64,000 bases of DNA from Vibrio aerogenes (GTDB taxonomy: Bacteria; Pseudomonadota; Gammaproteobacteria; Enterobacterales; Vibrionaceae). The stretch is from positions 3,658,001 to 3,722,000 of the forward strand of contig NZ_AP024861.1 of the NCBI RefSeq assembly GCF_024346755.1, read 5' to 3'. A model generated the notes under the pieces. It worked only from the letters and a program-made list of their open reading frames with translations. It had not been told where the DNA came from and made no database searches. This document shows, one piece after another, positions 17,021 to 25,590 of the stretch; positions within the stretch are counted from its first letter, which is position 1; each line of letters starts with the position of its first letter. The translations under genes were made by a program, and so were the position numbers.

Positions 17021-19195
17021 CTATTTATTATCCAGCATATCAGATGATAATGTCCACCCGGTCATCTGACTGAAATCCTTGGTATATAATAAAGCTTCTT
17101 CCTGACTTTTAATCACATATGGCGTGATTAAAAGAAGTAACTCAGTTGAACTCTGCGCCTGACTCTTATATTTAAACAAATTTCCCAATAGGGGAATGTC
17201 ACCTAAAACAGGTACTTTTTGTTCTGTATCTTCATTACGTGTCTTAATTAATCCACCAATGTATACCGTTTCCCCGGTATCAGCCAGAAAGCTGGTTTGA
17301 AGAGAACGGGTGTTAATGGGTGGACTCCCGGAAGAAGATTCCCCCGCAGTGCTGACTTCCTGACTAATATCCAACTGTACTAATCCACTTTCATTAATCG
17401 ATGGAGTAATATCCAGCTGGACCCCCGTACTGACATAACTGTAAGTATTTGTAACTGTAGAGTCACTATCTGTCCCGGTAACAGAACCAGTAATCACCTG
17501 AATCTGCTGACCAATATTGATAGAAGCGGATTCTCCATCTAAAGCCAGTATTTTAGGGCTGGAAAGTACCTGAACTTTACCATTAGATAACAATGCATTA
17601 AATTTGGCTGTAAAGTCACCAAAAAGACCGGTAAGGCTCAGATAGCTGGAAGCATCACTTGGTGTCACGCTGGAACTACCAGTGACATCAGAGCTATTCC
17701 CGTTATCCGTCCAGTCAAGACCTAAGTTATACGCATCAGTTAAGCTAATTTCAGCAATCGTCGCTTTTAATAAGACTTGTCTCGGACGCTTATCGACATA
17801 AGATAATAGATCAACCAGCTGCTGATAATCTTGATAAGTACCCTGAAATATCAGTGCATTGCGATCATCATCGACAACTACTTTATAATCCTTGCTGACG
17901 ACACTCATTGTTTCAGTCGCAGCGCGTTGTCGCTGCTTCATTCCAGTATTTCCGGGTGTAATACCCTGAACAGAAGAAGTGATTGATCGTTGATTCTGTT
18001 GCTGGGAAGATGCCAGAATATTCTGGGAAACAACTTCCGGTGTTTTGGTACTGCTTTTCCCATCACCAAAAATAGTTTTCACAACCCCCCAACTATCTTT
18101 CGCTTTGGTATTTTTCATGTAGTAAACATAAACACCTTTATGCTCAGCTTCAGTTTTTGGCGGAATGTCCAAACGTTTGACCCAATTCTCGGCATAGTCC
18201 AGCCAATTCTTTGAGTTAGATGTCATAATAAGCTGCTCGGTATTCAGTACCTTAAGGATAACACCATTTGTGCCCCCACTGGTAGAAGCAGGAATAGATG
18301 CCGCAGCCAAAGCAACCTTTAATTGCGTTGCCAAATTAATCGCTGTTAAGAAACGTGGCGAAGCCAAGGACATATATTCAGATACACTATTTGGTACATC
18401 CAATTGAGCCAACAGCTCCCTTAACTTATCAATGTCATCCGGTGCAGCAACCACCATTAAAGAGTTCAGATGAGGTTGTATCAGTACAGAACCGCCTCGA
18501 CCTTCTCTGAATAACTTTGTGGCCAGTGTTGATGCCTGATTTACCCCTATATAATACACAGGAATAATTTCCGTCACTTTCCCATAACGAAGCAGAGGCT
18601 TCACAGATTCCTGCATCATCACCGGCGCAGCACTACTTGCTTTTGATGATGGAATAACCTTAATTAAATCGCCATCCTGGGCCAGAGCGACGCCATTGAC
18701 CTGAAGCGCTTCTTCCACCAGCCCTAACAGCCTTTTTGAAGTGACTGGTTCATTGACCCTCAATGTGATCTTGTTTTTTTTCTTTTCAAGATCAGAATCA
18801 ATCAGATAATTCAGCTTTAAAATATCGCCCAAAGCTAAATTAATAAAATGCTGTAGAGGTAAGCCATCTGCATTTAAACTGACCTGTTCCTCTGGCAGTT
18901 TTAATCCGGTAATCTGTTCCTGCTGTGTTCCAATCTGTAAGATGGGTGCTTTCTTTATTTCTCTAATCTTGAACTTTGCATAATCACCATTCTTAAGAGG
19001 CGCTTTATCTGATGTTGAGGGATCATCAACCTGAAGATCACCTGGTGTACTTTCACTGGATAACTTCACTGCTGTCGGAGTTACATTTTCAGGAAGCGGC
19101 TGAAAGTTAGCGCACCCAAACATAACACTTGCTCCGATGATAACTACGGCTGCACGTAAGCAGTGGTGCTGATGTTTCATAATAACTCTGCTCAT
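17021..19195 (-). CDS. gspD: GspD, T2SS outer-membrane secretin (lipoprotein type)
   Basis: Forms the gated outer-membrane channel of the T2SS. The 724-residue protein starts with a signal peptide ending in a lipobox, VMFGC (Cys28), so it is predicted to be lipidated and may reach the outer membrane without a separate pilotin. Periplasmic N-domains occupy roughly 100-460, with a Gln/Ser-rich insertion near 385-425. The secretin domain (about 470-700) has VQVLSSPKILALDGESASINIG-type and VPVLGDIPLLGNLFKY motifs. ATGA overlap with the preceding gspC-like gene supports the ATG at 19195; an ATG five codons later is possible. It is the last gene of the T2SS operon. Confidence 0.93.
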   Translation of the reverse strand: MSRVIMKHQHHCLRAAVVIIGASVMFGCANFQPLPENVTPTAVKLSSESTPGDLQVDDPSTSDKAPLKNGDYAKFKIREIKKAPILQIGTQQEQITGLKLPEEQVSLNADGLPLQHFINLALGDILKLNYLIDSDLEKKKNKITLRVNEPVTSKRLLGLVEEALQVNGVALAQDGDLIKVIPSSKASSAAPVMMQESVKPLLRYGKVTEIIPVYYIGVNQASTLATKLFREGRGGSVLIQPHLNSLMVVAAPDDIDKLRELLAQLDVPNSVSEYMSLASPRFLTAINLATQLKVALAAASIPASTSGGTNGVILKVLNTEQLIMTSNSKNWLDYAENWVKRLDIPPKTEAEHKGVYVYYMKNTKAKDSWGVVKTIFGDGKSSTKTPEVVSQNILASSQQQNQRSITSSVQGITPGNTGMKQRQRAATETMSVVSKDYKVVVDDDRNALIFQGTYQDYQQLVDLLSYVDKRPRQVLLKATIAEISLTDAYNLGLDWTDNGNSSDVTGSSSVTPSDASSYLSLTGLFGDFTAKFNALLSNGKVQVLSSPKILALDGESASINIGQQIQVITGSVTGTDSDSTVTNTYSYVSTGVQLDITPSINESGLVQLDISQEVSTAGESSSGSPPINTRSLQTSFLADTGETVYIGGLIKTRNEDTEQKVPVLGDIPLLGNLFKYKSQAQSSTELLLLITPYVIKSQEEALLYTKDFSQMTGWTLSSDMLDNK

Positions 19196-19692
19196 TTGTT
19201 TTTTGATTCCTGATTGTCTGATTTTGACTCAAAAGTGGGAAAAAGTTGCCAGAGACGAATATCTCCATCACGATTCTTTGTTGTCACCGTATTACCGGAG
19301 ATCTGAGTGACCATTCCCAGATTGGAAAGATTCTCACCAACCCCGATAATCATTTTTTTATCCTGACTGATAAACACTGCTTTCAGTTGCTTCCCTTCAC
19401 GAACAATACTTCCTAACTGATAATCATCTGCTGGTTCCGGCTTCTTCGCTTCCGTTCCGTTATTGCCAGATGAAACTGTCAAAGTCCGATCCAATGAAAA
19501 AATATTTCCCGAGGGAATCTGAACCACGGATTGATTATCAGAAATTTTTACAGGAGCGGGATGAATAACTTTATCACCACCATCGACATGCGACAGTGAC
19601 CAATAAGTAAATAGCAGATGTAACAACAACACACCGGCTAAGGCCGAAATTAGCTTTGGATGAGGAATAAAAAAGCTCTTACTCATAATCAT
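19192..19692 (-). CDS. GspC/XpsN-like inner-membrane T2SS protein
   Basis: Likely the link between inner-membrane platform and secretin. The 166 residues have one membrane segment (about 13-33) and a periplasmic HR-like region, including IVREGKQLKAVFISQDKKMIIGVGE-type spacing and a closing RLWQL, as in GspC. There is no PDZ or coiled-coil C-terminal domain, so it is shorter than canonical GspC. Its place between gspM and gspD is that of xpsN in Xanthomonas, which does the GspC job. Starts overlap by ATGA on both sides. The assignment is from position, topology and the HR-like pattern; sequence identity is weak. Confidence 0.7.
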   Translation of the reverse strand: MIMSKSFFIPHPKLISALAGVLLLHLLFTYWSLSHVDGGDKVIHPAPVKISDNQSVVQIPSGNIFSLDRTLTVSSGNNGTEAKKPEPADDYQLGSIVREGKQLKAVFISQDKKMIIGVGENLSNLGMVTQISGNTVTTKNRDGDIRLWQLFPTFESKSDNQESKNK

Positions 19693-20330
19693 TTACGTAT
19701 TTTCATATCTTTCATCGGGATCAGACGATAACTGTTCAGTGTCATTGACAACTCATAATCAGGCGTTGCTTCATTGTTTTTGCTTTTACGCCCCCGGTTT
19801 CGTTCCGTTGCTTTTTTTATCTGAACAGAGATCGGCACCATAATTGTTTTTGAATGGGACATATCGTAAAGCATGGCCAGTATGTCATCCGTTTTTCCCA
19901 GTAGGCGCCATCGTGATTCAACTTTTTCACCAAGGAACGGAACCACATCAGGCTCTCCAAACAGCCGGCCTTTCAGCCTTAAATCATGGGGCTTATAGAC
20001 ATCCTCGAACCGGGAAACCTGAACAGAAATAGCCCGGCTTTGTGTACGTTCCTGAATCAGCTCCGCTTTAGCAGCCGATACCTGCTGATTTAAAGTATTG
20101 GTTGCATCACGAATCTGTTTTCGGCTATTTTCAAGGACTTGTAAACGGGACAAGAGGACATGCTGTTGATCAATCTGGGAACGAATACCAGCTCTCCATT
20201 CATAATAAGGCCCGAAACCAATCCACCACAAAAAAATCAGCGCACAAACCAGACTCCCCCATTGAACCAGCGGACTGGAAAGCTCATCTTTCCATTGGCC
20301 TTCTCTCAGTGACTGAAGAAAATCATCCAT
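19689..20330 (-). CDS. gspM: GspM-like T2SS inner-membrane platform protein
   Basis: A 213-residue bitopic protein: short cytoplasmic N-terminus, one membrane segment (about 24-43, LVCALIFLWWIGFG), a coiled coil (about 50-95) and a ferredoxin-like periplasmic domain. This is the GspM/PilO layout. It follows gspL with a one-base TAATG overlap and overlaps the gspC-like gene by ATGA. GspM partners GspL in the assembly platform. Family sequence identity is typically low, so the call rests on topology and operon position. Confidence 0.78.
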   Translation of the reverse strand: MDDFLQSLREGQWKDELSSPLVQWGSLVCALIFLWWIGFGPYYEWRAGIRSQIDQQHVLLSRLQVLENSRKQIRDATNTLNQQVSAAKAELIQERTQSRAISVQVSRFEDVYKPHDLRLKGRLFGEPDVVPFLGEKVESRWRLLGKTDDILAMLYDMSHSKTIMVPISVQIKKATERNRGRKSKNNEATPDYELSMTLNSYRLIPMKDMKIRK

Positions 20331-21445
20331 TACTTCAACTCCTTGAGTTCAACTTCTGCTCTGAATTTTTGCCTGCCATCACCTGTTGGCACTACTTCAC
20401 CTAACAAGCGGGCTTGTTTAATAAATGTAATATTTGACAAGGATTCTAATACACCGGTTGAATTAAGCACAGTGCCTTCCAGTAACACTGTTTTCTGATC
20501 GTAGGTAAATTTAGTGATCATGACATCTTTGGCCAGCTTAGTTGTCAATTCTTCTAATAATTCAGCGATAAACCTCTGCTTGTTTTTTGCCCGCATCGTT
20601 TGCTCGACAAACCGCTTATTATCCTCATAGCGGGAACGCTGATTTTGTATGCTTAATGTTGACTGCTGCTGCTGCGAGACCAGCTGATTCAGCTGAGACT
20701 GTTCATAATTCAGTAAAGTCGCATCGGCTACTAGATACAAAGCAAAAAGGCACAATATCCATACCATCGTCCTCCAGTAAATCCAAGGATTATCAAACTC
20801 TAACTGCGAAGAGCATTTAGCCTTTGTCATCAACTTTGATTTGACCTGACGATGGAATGGTTTGACTTCATAACCATCTAAGAGCGACGTATGATCAGTA
20901 TTTGCGTATAAAACCAGTTTATTTTGCTCTTCATCCAACAGTTGTTTAATCACCCGGGCATGAATTGGAGAATTCATTGGATATAAGTGTTCAACAACCG
21001 AAGCTTTTTTCCAGGTAATGGCCCATGATTGTTCCATCGTTTCAGAGACCGGTTCTGAATAAAATAAAACGCCCTGAGGTGCTCTCGTTTTCCCCAGGTA
21101 AAACGCTAAAGCAGGTATTTTATGAGTCACTGGCAGTTCAAACTGAACAACATCATCATTCCAGACCCACGCAATAACCTGCCAGTTTTCATCAACCTTG
21201 TTGACCAGAAAAAAAGAACGGGGATTATTCCAGCTAATAAGCTGGGCAACTTCATTCTCAACACATTGTTCAAGATCCTTTTGCGGGATCAGCTCAACAT
21301 TGTAATAAAATATTTTGAACAAGCATTGGGACTGAGGAACCAGTCCGACGACTTTATCCCAGCGGGAAATTCTCCCTGTGGGTTTATCAGCCAGTACATG
21401 TCCCTGCGGCCATATACACCACTGCCGCTGGATTTTATCAATCAC
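20330..21445 (-). CDS. gspL: GspL-like T2SS protein linking ATPase to platform
   Basis: A 371-residue protein with a large cytoplasmic domain (1-220) of the actin-like GspL type, one membrane segment (about 222-243), a coiled coil (about 246-280) and a periplasmic domain that should pair with GspM. It recruits the GspE ATPase to the membrane. The start is a GTG with AGGTG five bases upstream. It is the first gene after the gspK gap of 33 bases, and the operon position is that of gspL. The call is from layout and context. Confidence 0.8.
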   Translation of the reverse strand: MIDKIQRQWCIWPQGHVLADKPTGRISRWDKVVGLVPQSQCLFKIFYYNVELIPQKDLEQCVENEVAQLISWNNPRSFFLVNKVDENWQVIAWVWNDDVVQFELPVTHKIPALAFYLGKTRAPQGVLFYSEPVSETMEQSWAITWKKASVVEHLYPMNSPIHARVIKQLLDEEQNKLVLYANTDHTSLLDGYEVKPFHRQVKSKLMTKAKCSSQLEFDNPWIYWRTMVWILCLFALYLVADATLLNYEQSQLNQLVSQQQQSTLSIQNQRSRYEDNKRFVEQTMRAKNKQRFIAELLEELTTKLAKDVMITKFTYDQKTVLLEGTVLNSTGVLESLSNITFIKQARLLGEVVPTGDGRQKFRAEVELKELK

Positions 21446-21478
21446 TATGACACCTGTTTTCCATGTTGATTGTGAAAG

Positions 21479-22456
21479 TTATTTCGGTTGTGAAAAATAC
21501 CTGAAATTGTCGGGAAAATACCATATTAACCTTGGTGTTGGAAGCATACGTGGTAACACCCGGTAAATTCCGCGGGCCTGTATCCCGTGGTATTGAAAGC
21601 GTATCGTGTAAAAACTACTGGGAACACTATCAGCTGCACCGGTTGAAATATTATTACTTGCCAGAAAACGGCGGATGCCAGCCCAGTTACCCCGTTGTTT
21701 CATTCTTCTCAAAACATCCAGATTATAAGGGGTTACATGAAATGCTCTCGACAAGATCGCATCCGGAACAGCCGCGAAGTTGATACCATCGGATTCCGCT
21801 CCCCTGACACTCAATAAATCCCGTAATCCAAATTTTGGCAACTCAGGTAAACTGCCTGCTTCGTTTTGAGGGTTCTCTTCAGCTTCAGCAAGATTGCGCC
21901 TGCCGTTATAGATCTGACTGGTAATTCCGGGAATCAACATCAGTTCATCCAAACTCCTGAAAGGCGAATTTCGGGGTAACACCTGATCATCATAAGAAGG
22001 TAACTGAGAACCATTTTCCGGGCGTCGCTGCCAATCAATTATCGCCTGTGTCACTCTTACCGCATCTGGCCCTGGTATATAACTGCGAACCAGTTCAGTT
22101 AAAATACTTTTATCAATAAAACTTAAACTGACCAGTCCGGCGTGATCCTGAAGGGACACCCAGACGCCATTGGATAATTTGGTATTACTGGAATCAGTGA
22201 GCAAAACAGTATCACCCAACTGATAGCCTCCGGGAAGCTGATCCCCCACCATCATGGCAAAAAGAACCCGCTGCTCAGCATTGTTAATGGCTAAACGGGC
22301 CTGCCACTGCTGATTCAGCCTGAATGCTTTATCGGATTGATCCTGGCCTTTTGATAACAAAGAGCTTGCCATCAGCGTCAACACAGCCAAAATAATGAGC
22401 GTTAAAGGCAGAACAATACCTGATTGCCTGTGCTTTCTGGATTTAATGGACAACAA
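21479..22456 (-). CDS. gspK: GspK, minor pseudopilin at the pseudopilus tip
   Basis: Minor pseudopilin of 325 residues, larger than the others, as usual for GspK. The prepilin segment is RQSG followed by IVLPLTLIILAVLTLMASSLL; lack of Glu5 is normal for GspK. The large insert domain contains SPFRSLDELMLIPGIT and PQAIIDWQ-like (VTQAIIDWQRRPENG) motifs of the family. Translation probably starts at a TTG that overlaps the end of gspJ by 14 bases. It should cap the pseudopilus in a complex with GspI and GspJ. Confidence 0.92.
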   Translation of the reverse strand: MLSIKSRKHRQSGIVLPLTLIILAVLTLMASSLLSKGQDQSDKAFRLNQQWQARLAINNAEQRVLFAMMVGDQLPGGYQLGDTVLLTDSSNTKLSNGVWVSLQDHAGLVSLSFIDKSILTELVRSYIPGPDAVRVTQAIIDWQRRPENGSQLPSYDDQVLPRNSPFRSLDELMLIPGITSQIYNGRRNLAEAEENPQNEAGSLPELPKFGLRDLLSVRGAESDGINFAAVPDAILSRAFHVTPYNLDVLRRMKQRGNWAGIRRFLASNNISTGAADSVPSSFYTIRFQYHGIQARGIYRVLPRMLPTPRLIWYFPDNFRYFSQPK

Positions 22457-23150
22457 CCTGAGATTCCTGAATTAAAGCCAAAGGTTTCACCGGTAGTTCA
22501 AAATACCAGTCATATTGTTGCTGATGCATTTTAAAACTCAGCGCGACATACTGTGGTAGTTCCTGCTCAAAATTCGCATCAAACTCACTGTCCCAGTATC
22601 CTTCCATGCGAGGTTTGAAGCGGTTATATTTGATTTCCAGTGGCGTCGCTTCCATCCGTGGCGCCAGAAAATATCGCCAGGATAAATGCTGAATATCGTG
22701 AAACAACACAAGGGATTTCCCGTCATCGGGATTCGCTTGTGGATCTAAATAAGGGTCACTATATGGCTTTTGTGTCAAGACCATCTCATACAGATCATCA
22801 TCTTGCTGACGAAGCTTCAACCTGACTGTTGCATAAGTGCCAGGGCCGGATATGATTGGCGCATCAGAAATGAAAGTCAAAGACTGCTCATTACCAAGGA
22901 AATAAGGTGCTTCAGCACCATATTCAATCCGGAATGTTGCGGTATTGGCTTGTGCAAACATCTGTCGTAACCAGTTCTGTCGTTTAATCAGATAATCAGC
23001 CTGATCCAGTTGTTTTGAACCTCTTTCCCACTGCATTTGCCCCTGATGCAAACCGGTCATCACGATCGATAATACAGCTGAAAATACAGCCAGAGAAACC
23101 AGCATTTCAACCAGCGTAAAACCTGACTGATTTTGTCGGCGACTACCCAC
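22443..23150 (-). CDS. gspJ: GspJ, minor pseudopilin
   Basis: Minor pseudopilin of 235 residues. The GTG at 23150 is chosen because AGGAGA lies six bases upstream; it overlaps the end of gspI by 8 bases. A longer frame reaching 23222 reads back through gspI and is not needed. The prepilin cleavage motif is NQSG|FTLVEMLVSLAVFSAV with Glu5 present. The remainder has GspJ-type spacing, with WERGS and QADYLIKRQNWLRQ after the helix. It is part of the tip complex with GspI and GspK. Confidence 0.9.
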   Translation of the reverse strand: MGSRRQNQSGFTLVEMLVSLAVFSAVLSIVMTGLHQGQMQWERGSKQLDQADYLIKRQNWLRQMFAQANTATFRIEYGAEAPYFLGNEQSLTFISDAPIISGPGTYATVRLKLRQQDDDLYEMVLTQKPYSDPYLDPQANPDDGKSLVLFHDIQHLSWRYFLAPRMEATPLEIKYNRFKPRMEGYWDSEFDANFEQELPQYVALSFKMHQQQYDWYFELPVKPLALIQESQVVVH

Positions 23151-23556
23151 GGATAGTCTCCTGAACACCCATTTTCTCAAATTCAAAGGAAAAATCTTTG
23201 CCACGCAGACGATACGACACACTAATCCGGTACATTTGCGCGTACTCTTCGATCAATTCGTTAGCCGTCTTCATTTGAAGCAAGGGACTGATTGGGCGGG
23301 CCTGCCATTTAAAATAAACATCTCCCAGATTCCCCTGACCGCCCTGCTTTATCGCCGGATTGATCTGACTTAATTTCACAAATAACGACTGTTCAGTCAT
23401 AATTTTCAATTGGCGCTGATTAATCTTTTCACCAACGACAGTGCTCTGCTGAAAACTTTGGAAAATCACAGTAAAACCTGCGGATAAAATCGCCAAAGCA
23501 ATCAATACTTCAATCAGCGTAAAACCTCTCTGCAATTCAAACTTAATAGCGGGCAA
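23143..23556 (-). CDS. gspI: GspI, minor pseudopilin (TTG start)
   Basis: Minor pseudopilin of about 137 residues with the cleavage motif LQRG|FTLIEVLIALAILSAG. No ATG lies near the motif in this frame. A TTG at 23556 has GGGAG eight bases upstream and gives an 11-residue leader; it overlaps the end of gspH by 14 bases. The open frame extends further upstream inside gspH, but that part is out of family. GspI nucleates the pseudopilus tip with J and K. Confidence 0.85.
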   Translation of the reverse strand: MPAIKFELQRGFTLIEVLIALAILSAGFTVIFQSFQQSTVVGEKINQRQLKIMTEQSLFVKLSQINPAIKQGGQGNLGDVYFKWQARPISPLLQMKTANELIEEYAQMYRISVSYRLRGKDFSFEFEKMGVQETIRG

Positions 23557-23959
23557 AGTTGACGCTCCCGTCAGGCATGGATAAGGTAACTTTCCACCTG
23601 ATTTTTTCAGGCAGGACAAGTAAATGAACCTCACCTTGTTGGGTAAAACCATCAGGCCGGATAACAAATTGATCATCCGGATGATTTGGCAGGATTTCCA
23701 GCTGACTTTTCTGTGCCAGAATTTGCCATTGCTCATTGTCACTGTCAAAAATAAAACTCTCACCGGCTTGATTATACTTATAGGCTTCACGGCGGACTTC
23801 AGACCAGAATGTCTCAAGTTTTTTCTTTTGTTTCAGCTGTGAATAGCTTCCCCATAACCTGGGAACAACCACAGTGCTCATCAGCGCAATCAAAGCAATC
23901 ACGATAATGAGCTCAATTAAAGTGAAGCCCGAATGATTTCTCAGCCGGTGATTCATCAT
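23543..23959 (-). CDS. gspH: GspH, minor pseudopilin
   Basis: Minor pseudopilin of 138 residues with a short leader MMNHRLRNHSG and then FTLIELIIVIALIALMSTVVVP, including Glu5. The globular part is of GspH size, and an LPEKIRWKVTL-like strand region is near the end. Start and gspG stop overlap as TAATG, indicating coupled translation. It probably links the GspG shaft to the I-J-K tip. Confidence 0.9.
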   Translation of the reverse strand: MMNHRLRNHSGFTLIELIIVIALIALMSTVVVPRLWGSYSQLKQKKKLETFWSEVRREAYKYNQAGESFIFDSDNEQWQILAQKSQLEILPNHPDDQFVIRPDGFTQQGEVHLLVLPEKIRWKVTLSMPDGSVNFARY

Positions 23960-24390
23960 TATTTCACACCAACATCCTGATCTTCGCCACTTCCGCCTTC
24001 TTTATCATCCCGGCCAAGAGAATACAAAGAAAACTCATAATCAGGGTTCAGTTTATAGTGGTAAGCGTTATTCCATGGATCCAGCGGAATGTCTTTTGCC
24101 AGGTATGGGCCATTCCACATCGATTGATTACCATCATCCGGCGCTTCCATCAGTGCTTTCAAGCCTTGTTCAGTCGATGGGTAATTGCCCATATCCAGAC
24201 GATAGGTTTTCAATGCTGATGTCAACAGCTCAATTTGCGCATTAGCAATTTTTGTTTTTGATGAACCCACCTGCTTAAACAGCTTCGGTCCAACCAACCC
24301 CGCAAGCAAAGAGATCAGTACAAGAACAACAAGCAGTTCGATTAAGGTAAAACCATTCTGTTTGGTTTGGGTTGTTGGTGCTGTTTTCAT
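23959..24390 (-). CDS. gspG: GspG, major pseudopilin
   Basis: Shaft subunit of the T2SS pseudopilus, 143 residues. The ATG at 24390 has GAGGA five bases upstream. The cleavage site is QNG|FTLIELLVVLVLISLLAGLVGPKLF with Glu5. The family hallmarks GNYPSTEQGLKALMEAP and DPWNNAYHYK are present, and the C-terminal SLGRDDKEGG...D region fits the calcium-binding site of GspG. It is the most clearly T2SS-specific (rather than type IV pilus) gene in the operon. Cleavage requires a prepilin peptidase, which is not encoded in this window. Confidence 0.96.
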   Translation of the reverse strand: MKTAPTTQTKQNGFTLIELLVVLVLISLLAGLVGPKLFKQVGSSKTKIANAQIELLTSALKTYRLDMGNYPSTEQGLKALMEAPDDGNQSMWNGPYLAKDIPLDPWNNAYHYKLNPDYEFSLYSLGRDDKEGGSGEDQDVGVK

Positions 24391-24406
24391 GACTATCCTC
24401 AAACAC

Positions 24407-25588
24407 TTAAAAATTAATATCGTTCACCGAGATGATACCGGAAATCAGGATAATCATGATACTGCCCACGATACCCCCCATCACCACAATCACCAACGGT
24501 TCTAAAATGGATAAAAAACGTTTCAAACCTTTGGATAAACGCCTTTCATATAAGTTATTGATTTCCCGGAAACAAGGAACCAAAGATGCGCCTGCTTCCC
24601 CGGTTTTAATCAACCGCCGGACCATCGCCGGGAATAAATCAAATTCTCCCAGAGAATCAGCCAGCCCTTTACCTTCCCGCACACCCGTCACAACATAGCC
24701 TAAACGCTTTCTCAGCGTTTCATCTGAGATACCGTTACGGGTAATTTCCACCGATTCGACCAGTTCAACACCAGACTCAAGCAGACGTTGCATGCTGCCG
24801 GAAAACTGGACAATATTCCAGGCATCCACCAGTTCTCTGAACATCGGAATCGCAGACAGCCCCTGAATCAGTGACTGAAGCAAAGAACCATAACGAAATC
24901 CGTAATACAGGCCGCCGGCCAACGCCACCAGCCCCGCAGAAATAATCGTGATATTGTCATTTAAAAACCGGGAAACAGACAACAACTTGCCCAGCATACC
25001 CGCATCTTTGGCATCCTGTACCATGGTTTCAAAATTAGGAATCACATACATAAACATGAAGAACAGAACCACAACACACACAATTAAAAGAAATGCCGGG
25101 TAAGTCAGTGCTGACTTCACTTCTGTGATTAATTGTTCTTCACGCTCAATCCGTTCAGAAATGTTAAATAATGCTTCTCCCAGTTTACCGCTGGCTTCAC
25201 CCAGTTTGAGCATTGATGCAGCATAAAAAGGGAAAACTTCAGGCTGCGCAGCAATCGCATCGGACAAGCTGGACCCACTCTCAACATCATAGTGCAAACG
25301 CTTCAGGGCAACTTTTAAGACATCATCTTCCGTATTTTCATACAAAGAAGCCATGCACAAATCGAGCGCCATGCCACTTTCCCGCAGTGTGGCCAGTTCC
25401 CGCAGTGTGGTAATCAATGCTTCCCGGCTGACCTTCTTATTACTTTTCGCCTTATACGGCGAGAGCATCACCACCTGTCGCTGCTGATCAGCCAACATGC
25501 GGCGGGCTTGCTGCTCGCTGTCAGCACTGATCCAGCCATCGGTTAGTGAGCCGTCTTTACGCCTTGCAACAAATTTAAATTGCTTCAT
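24407..25588 (-). CDS. gspF: GspF, polytopic inner-membrane platform protein
   Basis: Core inner-membrane protein of the T2SS, 393 residues, the usual length. Two GspF domains each precede or include membrane helices: the first around 60-180 (LRELATLRESGMALD, FYAASMLKLGEASGKL) and the second around 265-385 (FSGSMQRLLESGVELVESV, RRLIKTGEAGASLV). It couples ATP hydrolysis by GspE to pseudopilus growth. The start lies two bases after the gspE stop. Confidence 0.95.
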   Translation of the reverse strand: MKQFKFVARRKDGSLTDGWISADSEQQARRMLADQQRQVVMLSPYKAKSNKKVSREALITTLRELATLRESGMALDLCMASLYENTEDDVLKVALKRLHYDVESGSSLSDAIAAQPEVFPFYAASMLKLGEASGKLGEALFNISERIEREEQLITEVKSALTYPAFLLIVCVVVLFFMFMYVIPNFETMVQDAKDAGMLGKLLSVSRFLNDNITIISAGLVALAGGLYYGFRYGSLLQSLIQGLSAIPMFRELVDAWNIVQFSGSMQRLLESGVELVESVEITRNGISDETLRKRLGYVVTGVREGKGLADSLGEFDLFPAMVRRLIKTGEAGASLVPCFREINNLYERRLSKGLKRFLSILEPLVIVVMGGIVGSIMIILISGIISVNDINF

Positions 25589-25590
25589 GA

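Noticed and set aside
21479..22456. GspK lacking Glu5 of the pilin helix
   Set aside because: This is the normal state for GspK and does not indicate damage.
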